64,000 bases of DNA from Paradesulfitobacterium ferrireducens (GCF_017310645.1 NZ_JAFLRH010000037.1:27508-91507), one strand, 5' to 3'; positions 52,098 through 62,256 are shown, numbered from the stretch's first letter. Translations and numbers: made by a program. Notes: generated by a model not told the origin, from the letters alone.

Positions 52098-52120
52098 CGG
52101 TGAATCCCATTAACACTTCC

Positions 52121-52160
52121 TCGGCTTAGCTCGGCTTAGCTCGGCTTAGCTCGGCTTAGC
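52121..52160. repeat. four perfect 10-bp tandem repeats
   Basis: TCGGCTTAGC is repeated four times without error between the convergent ends of the corrinoid gene and the activator gene. The last copy provides the stop codon (52156-52158) of the minus-strand activator gene. Confidence 0.9.
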
Positions 52161-53991
52161 TGGCCCGCTCAATATACATGCTCTTCATAAAGAAGCTGGT
52201 AAAGGTTTTATTGCCCCCGAGTTCGATATGCTTAATTTCTTTGGCCAGCAATCCAGCTTGTTTATATTCTTCGTGATTCAGAAGCGCCCGCACTGCTCCT
52301 ACATGAGCGGAGTTGCCCACAGCCCGGATTCTCTCGGGCGCAATATCCGGCACCAGACCTATTTCCAAGATACTCCGGGCATTCAAATAGCTGGCAAACG
52401 TACCGGCCAGCACCACTGAATCAAGATCCTGAAGGGTAAGTCCCGCCTGACTTAGGAGAGTTTTGATCCCGGCACAAACCGCTCCTTTAGCCAGTTGCAG
52501 CTCCCCAATATCTTTCTGGTTCAGAACCACATCCACTCCGTCCGCTCCGCCGAAAGCCAAGACAAATTCCCGCCCGTCTTTGCCCCCGGGACGGATCCGT
52601 TCCCGCAAAGGCGCATTCAAAGCAGTGTTTTTAGCAGGGTCAACAATCGTTCCCTGCTTATTGATGATCCCGGCCAGCTTCATCTGTTCAATCGCCTCGA
52701 CCAGACCGGACCCGCAGATACCCACTGCCGCCTGCTCACCGATGACCTCAATTTCTACCCCCTGATCCGTAATAGCGACACCTTCAATGGCACCCGGCTT
52801 AGCCCTCATTCCTTGGGTAATGCCCGCCCCTTCAAAAGCCGGACCTGCGGCAGTGGAGCAAGCATACATGGCCTCAGACGTTTTTAAGAACAGTTCACAG
52901 TTGGTGCCCAGATCGATTAACAGATGAGTACCCTCTGCCAAAACCTCCGGAGCCCCGACCACAGCTCCGACTGTGTCCCCGCCGACAAAACTCGCGATGT
53001 TGGGAAAAAGCAGGATTTTGCCCCTGGGATTGATTTTGATGCCCAGCTCGGCGGCAGCAAAACTCAAAGGACTGTTAGACGCTGAAACAAAGGGAGATAC
53101 TGCTAAACAAGAAACATCCAAGCCAAGAAAGAGATGGTTCATGGTGGTATTGGCGACCACTGTCATGGTATAGATAGAATCAGCAGTGATCCCTTCTGCC
53201 TCTGTCAATTTACCCACGAGAGCATTTACGGTCTCCCTCACCCTGTCTCTAAGCTGCCGGCGTTGCTCAGGACTCTCATTGGCATAAGAGATACGGGAAA
53301 TCACATCCGCACCGTAGGCTGTTTGACCGTTTTCACTGGAGACGGTCTTTAAGACTGTTCCCCGCTTCAAATCGACCAGAGCTGCTGCGACGCTGGTTGT
53401 TCCGATATCCAGGGCTACGCCGAAAATACTTTGCGTTGTATCTCCGGCTTCCACGTCTAAGACCTCGTTTTCCCATAAGGTCACAGTAGCTTTAAAATTT
53501 TTTGTCCGCAAAACCTGGGGGAGTTTTTCCAAGAGGGACAGGTCAGCATGGATACTTGCGTGCGGACGCTTCCCGGCTATTTCGTCGACCACGCGGTCCC
53601 AATCACCACGCTCGTCTGCCAAAGAAGGGGCCGAAATTCGAAGCAAAATCTTTTCCAAACCAGGGTTTAGCTCTGTTTGCATCATATTACGGAGAACGGC
53701 TTCCTTACGATCGTAAGTCACACCTGATTCCAGCTCAATTTCCATACCTTCCTGTGGTTTTACAGCGCAAGCCAGCCGGATGCCCTCATCAATTTCCTGC
53801 CCGCTCAAGTGTTTCAATTCGGCCTGAGTCGGAGCCGAAACCCCTGACGTAATACGGACTTTGCACTTGCCGCACGTCCCCTTTCCATTGCATACATTGG
53901 GCACGGGCAGTTGATACCGAACCAGTGCGGCCAGCAAAGATTCCTCCGGCAGAAGTTCTATCATTCTCCCCGGTTTAATCTTAATTTTCAT
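52156..53991 (-). CDS. RamA-like corrinoid-activating ferredoxin/ASKHA protein
   Basis: About 611 residues. N-terminal [2Fe-2S] ferredoxin domain with cysteines in CNGKGTCGKCKVRI and LACAV, then a middle region and a C-terminal DUF4445 ASKHA ATPase fold (GVALDIGTTSVAAALVDL, LLIDLGTNCELFL, AGTFASYLNARSILEIGLVPD). Such proteins use ATP to reduce inactive Co(II) corrinoid to Co(I). GTG at 54000 is in frame, but ATG 53991 has AGGAG 8 bases upstream and is preferred. It overlaps the DUF1638 gene by 11 bases. The gene ends inside the tandem repeat 52121-52160. Confidence 0.92.
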   Translation of the reverse strand: MKIKIKPGRMIELLPEESLLAALVRYQLPVPNVCNGKGTCGKCKVRITSGVSAPTQAELKHLSGQEIDEGIRLACAVKPQEGMEIELESGVTYDRKEAVLRNMMQTELNPGLEKILLRISAPSLADERGDWDRVVDEIAGKRPHASIHADLSLLEKLPQVLRTKNFKATVTLWENEVLDVEAGDTTQSIFGVALDIGTTSVAAALVDLKRGTVLKTVSSENGQTAYGADVISRISYANESPEQRRQLRDRVRETVNALVGKLTEAEGITADSIYTMTVVANTTMNHLFLGLDVSCLAVSPFVSASNSPLSFAAAELGIKINPRGKILLFPNIASFVGGDTVGAVVGAPEVLAEGTHLLIDLGTNCELFLKTSEAMYACSTAAGPAFEGAGITQGMRAKPGAIEGVAITDQGVEIEVIGEQAAVGICGSGLVEAIEQMKLAGIINKQGTIVDPAKNTALNAPLRERIRPGGKDGREFVLAFGGADGVDVVLNQKDIGELQLAKGAVCAGIKTLLSQAGLTLQDLDSVVLAGTFASYLNARSILEIGLVPDIAPERIRAVGNSAHVGAVRALLNHEEYKQAGLLAKEIKHIELGGNKTFTSFFMKSMYIERAS

Positions 53992-54652
53992 AACGCTCAC
54001 TCCTCAGCATTTCTAATGTTACAGGTTTACCGGGCTCTACATACACGGTCTCTGCAGCTTTCTTACCCCGGACCACGGCATTCAGAAGATTGAGATCCCC
54101 TTCGATCTCCCCGACTTTCCACCCAAAAAAGTCGGCTATTTCTTTTACTTGCTGCCGGTAACCCTCAAGATCTCTCATCCCGGGAGTTTTAATGAGCACG
54201 GCTTTCTGATAGCGCCCGTACAACGCCTCAATCAACTTCTTGGCCTTTTTCTCTCCGAATTGCTCCACATATTCCAGGTACTCCGCATACGGAGTCCGGC
54301 CATAATCCAGCCACCCCTGGCTGAAATAATATGTGAGCGAGTTTTCTCTAAACATCTCCATATGCCTGGCATTGGAACCCAACATCAGGCCGATACAGTC
54401 ATGGGTGGCAGGAAAAAGCAGGGGAACCCTTGGTGACACCAGGCCCACTACCGAGTTTGAGCAACGACCGTAGGTGAGAATGATAAGATCATAATCCTGG
54501 CTCTGATCTATTAATTCCTGGAGCTTCCGGTGAAGCTTATCCGGCCTGGCGTGAAAACTATAGTCGAGAAACTCACTATCCATCTCTTGGTCAATTCCCA
54601 GCCAGCGCACCTCATTCATCGTCGACTGGCAACCAATCAGTTTGAGCTTCAT
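53981..54652 (-). CDS. DUF1638 family protein
   Basis: 223 residues. The family text is seen in DYDLIILTYGRCSNSVVGL, PLLFPATHDCIGLMLGS and TYYFSQGWLDYG. DUF1638 proteins occur next to corrinoid methyltransferase and RamA-like genes; their molecular role is not established. It may carry metal or corrinoid-related ligands (Cys/His in YGRCSN and THDC). Followed by the RamA-like gene with overlap and preceded by a second DUF1638 gene. Probably a paralogue pair with 54719-55438, although they differ clearly. Confidence 0.85.
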   Translation of the reverse strand: MKLKLIGCQSTMNEVRWLGIDQEMDSEFLDYSFHARPDKLHRKLQELIDQSQDYDLIILTYGRCSNSVVGLVSPRVPLLFPATHDCIGLMLGSNARHMEMFRENSLTYYFSQGWLDYGRTPYAEYLEYVEQFGEKKAKKLIEALYGRYQKAVLIKTPGMRDLEGYRQQVKEIADFFGWKVGEIEGDLNLLNAVVRGKKAAETVYVEPGKPVTLEMLRSERYEN

Positions 54653-54718
54653 GCAATCATCTCCTCCAAGCCATCTGTAAGGTTATCCGAAAAATGCCTT
54701 TACCCTGAGCAATGCCCC

Positions 54719-55438
54719 TTACCCCTCGACTTGTTCTTTTGTCAGCTTCTCGGGGAAGAACTCCCCTCTGCTCTTATACTCAACAGCGGCCTGCTCCGGA
54801 GAATTAGGAGCAATCTCAACCATCGCGCATTCCCTATTTAAAATGGCCGCAATGAATCTCAGATCCCCTTTTTCCTCCCGGTAGGCCTTGCCAAACCTGG
54901 AACATGATTCATGAACATGAAGGCGATAGTTATCCAAATCATAACACCCGTTATCGATTAAGACAAAATCCGTATAGTTTTTGTACATAAGCTGGGCGAC
55001 TTTCCAGCCTTTCTTCTCTCCATAGGCTTCAATATATTTGCGGCTGGAGTTTAAGGGATCCTCCCCGGCATCAATCCAGTTCTTGTTCAGATAAAAAGAA
55101 CCGGGCTTTTCTGCCTGCAGGCTGTTAAACTTCGCCAGCGAACCCAAAATAACCGGAATACAGTCGGCCACATCCGGATATATCAGTTTAAGTGTTTGCG
55201 AGTATACTCCTGTCAAAGCTCCGCCGCAGTTGCCCAAGAAGAGCAAGACCGTGTCGCCGGGGTTTAATCTGCTTTCTGCTTCTTTGACCTTCTCAAGAAT
55301 TATCCTGTGCAGTTGATCCGGGACATTATGCAATGCTTGCTCAATCCACAGGATAGGAACCTTGATTTCATGAGCAAAGGCCGCAAGCTCTCCGCGATAA
55401 GCTTCACACGCAATAATCATCTTTATTGACTGATCCAT
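54719..55438 (-). CDS. DUF1638 family protein, second copy
   Basis: 239 residues with TVLLFLGNCGGALTGVYSQTL, DCIPVILGSLAKFN and FYLNKNWIDAGEDP, matching DUF1638 in the same order as its neighbour but diverged. It heads the transcript DUF1638-DUF1638-RamA-like, with a ribosome site GAGAGGGGG. A strong terminator (55501-55531) separates it from the BCCT/methyltransferase operon, so this unit needs its own promoter; none was resolved in 55439-55500. Confidence 0.82.
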   Translation of the reverse strand: MDQSIKMIIACEAYRGELAAFAHEIKVPILWIEQALHNVPDQLHRIILEKVKEAESRLNPGDTVLLFLGNCGGALTGVYSQTLKLIYPDVADCIPVILGSLAKFNSLQAEKPGSFYLNKNWIDAGEDPLNSSRKYIEAYGEKKGWKVAQLMYKNYTDFVLIDNGCYDLDNYRLHVHESCSRFGKAYREEKGDLRFIAAILNRECAMVEIAPNSPEQAAVEYKSRGEFFPEKLTKEQVEG

Positions 55439-55500
55439 TTAAGTCCGTTCCCCCCTCTCGCCTAATTGAAGCTGCAATAATTAAAGCTGTTACCCGATTG

Positions 55501-55531
55501 AAAAAAAACCCAGGCATCCGTTATCCTGGGT
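55501..55531 (-). terminator. rho-independent terminator of the betaine methyltransferase operon
   Basis: On the minus strand ACCCAGG/CCTGGGT, 7-bp stem with a 10-base loop, followed by eight T residues. It lies 21 bases after the BCCT stop. Text-book form. Confidence 0.9.
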
Positions 55532-55552
55532 GTTGAGTTTGGTTTATTTTGT

Positions 55553-57049
55553 TTATCTGGCGCCGCTGTCCGCGCGCAGGGCTTTGTAGATGCTGAAGCA
55601 CATCGCGATCATGATCAGCATGAACGGGAAGGCCGCCGCAATCGAAGCAGTCTGCAAGGCGGTCAACGCGGCTTTGCCGCCGACCAGAATCAGGATGATG
55701 GTAATTGCACCCTGCACAATCCCCCAGAAGCTGCGCAGCTTCTTGCTCGGGTTCATATCACCGTTCGAAGTCAGCATCGCCAGGACGTAGGTGGCGGAAT
55801 CAGCCGCTGCCACGAAGGAAGCAACGATCAGCACAATGGCCAGGGGAGCAGTTATCACATATAGCGGCATCTGTTGCAAAAGCGCAAACAGGGCGGTGGT
55901 ATAATCCGCTTTAACTGCTGCCTGAATGGCTCCATTGGCCACACTGTCCAGATTGAAGGCCGCGCCGCCGTAAATCGAGAGCCAGATGAATGAAAAACCG
56001 ACCGGGAGCAAGGTAACAGCCAGAATGAATTCACGGATAGTGCGGCCTTTGGAAACACGGGCTACGAATTGCCCAACGAACGGAGCCCAGGCAATCCACC
56101 AGGCCCAATAGAAGATGGTCCAGCCGTTCAGCCAGGAAATATTGCCCATCCATAAGCTCTGACCGATAAAGTTTTGCAAATAGGCACCGATGGAATCCGT
56201 AAAGGTATTGAGAATAAACACCATGCCCCCGAACAGGAAGATGAACACCATAAAGGCAATCGAAAGCCAGACCTTGATATTGGCTGCAGCCTGCATGGCC
56301 TTATGCAAACCGGATATTGTTGTTAGGGTAAAAAGGACAGTCATAACCGCTATGATAATCGAAATAGTCCCGGGAGTCGCCTTAATTCCCCAAATATACT
56401 GAATACCGGTGGCAATCTGACTTGAACCAAGCCCAAGACTGGTAGCCACACCGAACACCGTGGCAAACACCGACAGAATGTCAATGGCTTTGCCAATCGG
56501 ACCGTAAATCCGATCGCCAAGCAGCGGATGAAAGGCGGAACTGATCAAAAACGGCAGACCTTTTCGAAATTGGAAGTAAGCCAGAGCTAAGCCCCCGATG
56601 GCGAAAATAACCCAAGCATGAATGCCCCAGTGAAAGAACACAATCCGCATCGCCGTATGCATGGCTTCAACCGTATTGCTTGTGCCAAAAGGCGGGGACG
56701 CATAATGCATCATCGGTTCGGCCACCGACCAGAACACAAGGCCGATTCCCATGCCGCCGCCGAACAACATGGCGAACCATTGGAAATTGCTAAATTCCGG
56801 CTTATCATCGTCTTGTCCGAGCTTGATTTTTCCATAGCGGCTAAATGCAATGCCAAAGGCAAAGACTATGAATCCAGAAACAGATAACAAATATAACCAT
56901 CCGAAATCAGTTGTCAGAAAGGCAAATACGGCATTGACAACTTTGCCCATCTCACTCGGGAGAAACATGCCAAACAAGACAAATAACAACACGATGACAG
57001 CGGAAACATACAAAACAGTCCGATTTTTTGTACTAGTGCCGTTCGTCAT
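55553..57049 (-). CDS. BCCT-family betaine/carnitine/choline transporter (copy 1)
   Basis: About 498 residues with 12 predicted membrane segments and the BCCT motif WTIFYWAWWIAWAPFVGQFVARVSKGRTIREF near residue 315, plus the MGIGLVFWSVAEPMMHY substrate region. Two ATGs are in frame, 57058 and 57049; the second has the AAAGGGG site 10 bases upstream and is preferred. Last gene of the operon BCCT-mtgA-mtgB-mtgC-BCCT. Likely imports glycine betaine or a related methylamine. Confidence 0.92.
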   Translation of the reverse strand: MTNGTSTKNRTVLYVSAVIVLLFVLFGMFLPSEMGKVVNAVFAFLTTDFGWLYLLSVSGFIVFAFGIAFSRYGKIKLGQDDDKPEFSNFQWFAMLFGGGMGIGLVFWSVAEPMMHYASPPFGTSNTVEAMHTAMRIVFFHWGIHAWVIFAIGGLALAYFQFRKGLPFLISSAFHPLLGDRIYGPIGKAIDILSVFATVFGVATSLGLGSSQIATGIQYIWGIKATPGTISIIIAVMTVLFTLTTISGLHKAMQAAANIKVWLSIAFMVFIFLFGGMVFILNTFTDSIGAYLQNFIGQSLWMGNISWLNGWTIFYWAWWIAWAPFVGQFVARVSKGRTIREFILAVTLLPVGFSFIWLSIYGGAAFNLDSVANGAIQAAVKADYTTALFALLQQMPLYVITAPLAIVLIVASFVAAADSATYVLAMLTSNGDMNPSKKLRSFWGIVQGAITIILILVGGKAALTALQTASIAAAFPFMLIMIAMCFSIYKALRADSGAR

Positions 57050-57093
57050 AAACAGCATTCCCCTTTCGTAAGCCCTAAGCTTAATTGATAGGT

Positions 57094-57130
57094 GGGAAGC
57101 GTGACTCCCGCCGAAAGCTCACGCTTTCCC
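57094..57130. other. intercistronic hairpin between mtgC and BCCT copy 1
   Basis: GGGAAGCGTGA and TCACGCTTTCCC pair with a single bulged base around a 14-base loop. No T-run follows on the minus strand; it may protect the upstream mtgCBA message or act as partial terminator. Confidence 0.5.
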
Positions 57131-57169
57131 GGGGGAATCACGACGTGACCCTTTAAAGACTTAAACGAA

Positions 57170-57817
57170 CTACTTGGCAAGCACGCGGCCGGCAAGCTGG
57201 ACTGCATCATCAGCAGTTTCGGCCCAGCCGTCAGCACCGATTTCATCGGCCCAGGCTTGGCTCGTAGGGCCGCCTCCGACGAATACTTTGAATTTATCCC
57301 TTAAACCGTTTTCTTTCAGGTACTCGATAATTTGTTTCTGCCCGACCATGGTCGTTGTTAACAGGGCACTAGCCCCGATGATGTCTGCGCCCACTTCCTG
57401 AGCTTTGGCGATAAATGCTTCCGGTTTAATGTCGGTGCCTAAATCAAATACTTTATATCCGGCTGCAGTGAACATGGCTCCGGTGATATTTTTGCCGATG
57501 TCGTGAATATCTCCGGCAACGGTGCCCAACACGATTTTGCCTTTAGCTTCCCCTTCGCTGATTCCGAGTTTGGCGATTTCCGGTTCCAGGAGAGCCAAAC
57601 CGGCTTTCATCGCTTCGGCAGACATCATTACATCCGGCAGGAAAACTTCGCCGGCCTTCCACGCTTCACCTACGATTTCGATTCCTTTAATAAGGCCTTG
57701 CTGAACTGCGTCAACCGGATTTATCCCCTCGTCCAGAACCTTCTGGGACAATTCTGCGGTAATATCTTCGTCGCCGTCGATAACTGCCTGCTTTAATTCT
57801 TCAAAGATTGCGCTCAT
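57170..57817 (-). CDS. mtgC: corrinoid protein, MtgC-like
   Basis: About 215 residues. Helical cap (IFEELKQAVIDGDEDITAELSQKVLDEGINPVDAVQQGLIKGIEIVGEAWKAGEVFLPDVMMSAEAM) and cobalamin domain with GDIHDIGKNITGAMFTAAGYKVFDLGTD, where the DxHxxG histidine is the lower ligand. The open frame begins at 57910 but ATG 57817 has GGAGG 9 bases upstream and starts at the family's usual position. It is the cognate carrier between the betaine methyltransferase and the folate methyltransferase encoded upstream. Confidence 0.93.
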   Translation of the reverse strand: MSAIFEELKQAVIDGDEDITAELSQKVLDEGINPVDAVQQGLIKGIEIVGEAWKAGEVFLPDVMMSAEAMKAGLALLEPEIAKLGISEGEAKGKIVLGTVAGDIHDIGKNITGAMFTAAGYKVFDLGTDIKPEAFIAKAQEVGADIIGASALLTTTMVGQKQIIEYLKENGLRDKFKVFVGGGPTSQAWADEIGADGWAETADDAVQLAGRVLAK

Positions 57818-57917
57818 TTCTTTTAACCTCCGTTTAATAATCCTTCTAATATTTTTGTTTTTCTCAGGTATCCGTTCCCTCAGGTACTTTTGCTTACTGA
57901 CCGTGTCCAAGCTGAGC

Positions 57918-59342
57918 TTACATTAATTCTTGCGTCCGTTTCGCTATAAATTCCTGCAATTTCTGATCCAGCGCCGCATCGACAGCGGGGGGCACATAGT
58001 TCGCCAAAATTTCTTGCCATTTCCTGCGCGCTCTTTGATTGGTATCCAATTTTTCTTTAGCCCAAGTATCATAGGCGTTGCGGTCACTCAATTCTGCGAT
58101 GCGGAATTCCCGGCGGTGGTTTTTCCGGGTGTGTTTTTGCGTCAGGAAATGCCCCCCCGGTCCGACTTTGGCAATCACATCATAGGCCAGACCGTCTTCA
58201 TCAAAGTGATAACCTTTCAGATAGTGCAGGAGCATACCGGCCATTTCGTCGTCCATGATGAACTTCTCATAAGACATGGCCATGAAATATTGTAGAATGC
58301 CGGCCGTGTGCAGGACGAAATTGATCCCGGTGACACTGGCAGCCATCAACGTCATCATGGATTCGTACCCTGCCTGGGCATCAACAATCTTAGAATCGTT
58401 CAAACCGCCGCCGGACCGGCTGGGCACTCCATAGAACCTGGCCAGCTGGGCACTGGCAGAGATAAACAAAGCGCACTCAGGGCTGCCGATAGACAGGCTG
58501 CCGCTGTGCATGTCACTCAAGGCCGAGGTAGAACCGTATACCACCGGGGTACCGGGGTTGATGCTCTCAGCCAAGGAGATGCCGGCCAAGACTTCAGCAT
58601 TTTGGAGAGCTAAAGTTCCGGCCATCGCCGCAGGACCCGTGGAACCCGCCATTACCAGAGAAGCGATTACCACAGCTTGTCCTGCTTCCGCATAGGCCAT
58701 CAAGGCTCCCAGCATCCGCTCGTCATATTTTAACGGAGTTAGGGAGTTAATCAGAGAAATAAGCACCGGCTTTTCCTTAATTACGTCCTTGCCCCCAAAG
58801 AGAATGGAAGCAATCTCAATCGAATCCTCGGCCCGTTCCCGGCCTTCCGCGCTCCCCATGAAACACTTGTCAGAACTTTTAATTGAGGTGTAGAGCATTT
58901 TTAAGTGCCGAATTTCATCCGCAATATCCTGGGGTTCAGCCATCGTCCCCCCGGTCATATGCAGGTTTTTGCTGGCTCCGGCCAGTTTCGCGAAATTTTC
59001 ATAGTCCTGCAGGGTTGTTTTGCGGCGGGTGCCGTCTGCTTCATGAATGAAGGGGGCTCCATACCCGGGCATATAGATAATATTGTCTCCGCCGCAAACC
59101 AAATTGTGCTCCGGATTACGGGCATGCAGGGTGAATTGGGAGGGCGCCAGTTTTACCTTGGCTTCTATAAAGTCTTTGGTAAAATACACCCGGCGGCCTT
59201 CAACCTTGAGCCCTTCTTTCTTAAAGACCTCGACTGCAGGCTCATACTCAAACTCCATGCCGACTTCTGAGAGGATTTTAATGGATTCATCGTGAATCAT
59301 TTGTACTTGTTCCTCAGTGAGGATGTTGTACTTTGGCAGCAT
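57918..59342 (-). CDS. mtgB: glycine betaine methyltransferase, MtgB-like (non-pyrrolysine MttB family)
   Basis: 474-residue MttB-superfamily methyltransferase that transfers a methyl group from a quaternary amine (probably glycine betaine) to the corrinoid protein. Family text includes NILTEEQVQMIHDESIKILSEVGMEFEY, LVCGGDNIIYMPGYGAPFIHEADGTRR, SGGGLNDSKIVDAQAGYESMMT and CALFISASAQLARFYG. Unlike MttB it has no internal UAG codon for pyrrolysine; the reading frame is uninterrupted. This matches the MtgB class characterised in Desulfitobacterium (length 474). Neighbours MtgC, MtgA and BCCT transporters support the assignment. Confidence 0.9.
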   Translation of the reverse strand: MLPKYNILTEEQVQMIHDESIKILSEVGMEFEYEPAVEVFKKEGLKVEGRRVYFTKDFIEAKVKLAPSQFTLHARNPEHNLVCGGDNIIYMPGYGAPFIHEADGTRRKTTLQDYENFAKLAGASKNLHMTGGTMAEPQDIADEIRHLKMLYTSIKSSDKCFMGSAEGRERAEDSIEIASILFGGKDVIKEKPVLISLINSLTPLKYDERMLGALMAYAEAGQAVVIASLVMAGSTGPAAMAGTLALQNAEVLAGISLAESINPGTPVVYGSTSALSDMHSGSLSIGSPECALFISASAQLARFYGVPSRSGGGLNDSKIVDAQAGYESMMTLMAASVTGINFVLHTAGILQYFMAMSYEKFIMDDEMAGMLLHYLKGYHFDEDGLAYDVIAKVGPGGHFLTQKHTRKNHRREFRIAELSDRNAYDTWAKEKLDTNQRARRKWQEILANYVPPAVDAALDQKLQEFIAKRTQELM

Positions 59343-59389
59343 CTAAAACACTCCTTTGTATAGATTAGATCCAACCGTTCTCTATCTCT

Positions 59390-60331
<942 letters not shown>

Positions 60332-60403
60332 CTACTACAATGCTGCAATTACCTAAATGACTTACCCCTCCTCGGGCTGCATCACCTCCTTAAAAGCCTT
60401 TAG

Positions 60404-61912
60404 CTACCTTTCTTTTATAGCCCTGTCCCTGGTCAGCTCACGCACAAGCGAAAAAGCCATGACACCCATAATCAGCATAAAAGGGAAAGCAGCGATAATC
60501 GAGGCTGCCTGCAGGGCTGCCAATCCTCCGGTAAGCAGGAGCACGATGGCAATCCCGCCTTGAATTGCGCCCCATAAAACCTTGGTTGAACTTCTGGGTT
60601 CCAAGCCTCCGCCGGAGAGCAGCATGCTGACCACAAAGGTCGCCGAGTCTGCCGACGTAATAAAGAAAACAGCAATTAACATTAAAGCCAATCCTGACAA
60701 AAGTCCGGCCAACGGATATTGGTGAAAAACAACAAACAATCCGGACGCTATATTCTTAATTACGGTCGGAGCGATATTCTCTCCCATTTTGGTCTGAAGA
60801 TAGAGAGCAGCCCCGCCGAACGTCCCCATCCAGAGGAAACTTAAGACCGTGGGCGCGACCAGAACCCCTATGATAAACTGTCTGATCGTACGGCCCTTGG
60901 AGATCCTGGCAATAAAACCGCCTACAAAGGGTGCCCAGGCAATCCACCAGGCCCAGTAAAAAACTGTCCAAGACGTAACCCAGCTCGCCTGTTGGGTCGG
61001 TTCTGTTGCCAGACTCATACTCAGGAAATTCTGCAGATAGCTGCCAACCGTGGTGATAATCAGATTGACGGCAAAAAGCCCAGGGCCAACTACCAGCATG
61101 AAAATCAGAAGTGCAAAGGCCAGTATCAGATTCAAATTGCTTAGAATCTTAATGCCTCTTCCAATCCCCGAAATCGCCGACAAAGTGAACAAGGCCGTAA
61201 TCACTGCTACGATGAGAACACTAATCGTGTTTGTTTCCGGAACCCCGAAAAGATAATTCAGACCGCTGTTAATCTGTAATGTTCCCATTCCGAGAGAAGT
61301 GGCTACCCCAAATATGGTGGCAAAAACAGCCAACCCGTCAACCGCTTTGCCCATCCAGCCATCCGTGCGCTTACCCAGTAAAGGTCTGACAACAGAACTG
61401 ATCAATAACGGAGCTTGTTTCTTAAAGCTGAAATAAGCCAAGGCCAGTCCGGTCAGTCCGTAAACCGCCCATGGGTGAATACCCCAGTGAAAGAAGGTGT
61501 AACGCATGGAATCCCAGAAAGCCTGCTCAGAAAAAGGGTCTCCCGCAGGTGGACTTGCCAGATGGGACAGAGGCTCTCCCACACTCCAGAAAACCAGACC
61601 GATCCCCATTCCAGCACTGAACAACATGGCAAACCAGGAAACAGTGCTATATTCGGGCTGATCGTCAGGGGCGCCAAGTTTAATATTTCCATACTTACTG
61701 AAGGCCAGCCATAGAGTGAAAATTACAAAACCCAGCACCATCCACAAATAGAGCCACCCAAACTTTATTGAGATGAAATTAAGCACACTCTGCATTAACA
61801 GATTCATCTGTTTGGGAAATAAGGAACCGCCGAGAACAAATGTTAGTGCTAATGCTGCTGTCAAGATTTTTAAGCCCTTATCCCTCTCTTTTACTTTCCC
61901 ATCATTTTCCAT
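60404..61912 (-). CDS. BCCT-family betaine/carnitine/choline transporter (copy 2)
   Basis: About 502 residues with 12 membrane segments; BCCT motif WTVFYWAWWIAWAPFVGGFIARISKGRTIRQF near residue 320, and GMGIGLVFWSVGEPLSHL. Related to but distinct from the copy at 55553. The open frame begins at GTG 61915; ATG 61912 is used. First gene of the betaine operon; an 18-bp palindrome lies 64 bases upstream. The acidic/basic N- and C-tails are shorter than in osmosensing BCCTs, which suits a catabolic importer; that is an inference. Confidence 0.9.
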   Translation of the reverse strand: MENDGKVKERDKGLKILTAALALTFVLGGSLFPKQMNLLMQSVLNFISIKFGWLYLWMVLGFVIFTLWLAFSKYGNIKLGAPDDQPEYSTVSWFAMLFSAGMGIGLVFWSVGEPLSHLASPPAGDPFSEQAFWDSMRYTFFHWGIHPWAVYGLTGLALAYFSFKKQAPLLISSVVRPLLGKRTDGWMGKAVDGLAVFATIFGVATSLGMGTLQINSGLNYLFGVPETNTISVLIVAVITALFTLSAISGIGRGIKILSNLNLILAFALLIFMLVVGPGLFAVNLIITTVGSYLQNFLSMSLATEPTQQASWVTSWTVFYWAWWIAWAPFVGGFIARISKGRTIRQFIIGVLVAPTVLSFLWMGTFGGAALYLQTKMGENIAPTVIKNIASGLFVVFHQYPLAGLLSGLALMLIAVFFITSADSATFVVSMLLSGGGLEPRSSTKVLWGAIQGGIAIVLLLTGGLAALQAASIIAAFPFMLIMGVMAFSLVRELTRDRAIKER

Positions 61913-61964
61913 CACCTTTCGCAGCCTTTGCCTAAATAAAGTCTGCCTTACCCCCCTAAGCTCT

Positions 61965-62007
61965 ATGCATATCTCTGTTTAACCGGTTAAACATTCTCTA
62001 TATGCAT
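61965..62007. promoter_or_regulatory. nested palindromes upstream of the betaine operon (candidate operator)
   Basis: TGTTTAACCGGTTAAACA (61976-61993) is an 18-bp perfect palindrome. It is flanked by ATGCATAT (61965-61972) and its reverse complement ATATGCAT (62000-62007), 4 bases away on one side and 7 on the other counting from the inner 16-bp core. No other copy was noticed in the window. Confidence 0.6.
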
Positions 62008-62256
62008 CATAGCATTAATCTAAACCTTTTTTACTACTACATTTCTGCCCGTTTTAACGCATTCCTATCATAAACGAAAATTCGTATAATTTAGTTAAGT
62101 GATAAAAATCACATATTGAAAGAGCATCTACTTGGGTAGATGCTCTCTTCATGCTAGAATTAAATGGAATTGTTCCGATGGCCGTAGAACCACTTTGAAA
62201 ACAGTATGGCTGAAAATGATTAAAGCGATCTTAGCATCAGCTGCCACTCATGACTA
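62008..62256. other. gene-free stretch around the terminator between betaine operon and nucleoside phosphorylase
   Basis: Together with 61913-61964 and the palindrome this makes about 340 gene-free bases. It holds AT-rich DNA and the 62121-62146 hairpin. No RNA gene was recognised. Confidence 0.35.
62121..62146 (-). terminator. hairpin terminator of the nucleoside phosphorylase gene
   Basis: AGAGCATCTA/TAGATGCTCT, 10-bp perfect stem with a 6-base loop, about 110 bases after the phosphorylase stop. On the minus strand it is followed by TTCAAT, not a T-run, so the terminator role is moderate. Confidence 0.5.

Noticed and set aside
52121..52160. Possible CRISPR array from the four tandem repeats
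   Set aside because: The units are only 10 bases and have no spacers.
57918..59342. Pyrrolysine-containing MttB
   Set aside because: The frame has no internal UAG and matches the MtgB size and context, so the non-pyrrolysine class is used.
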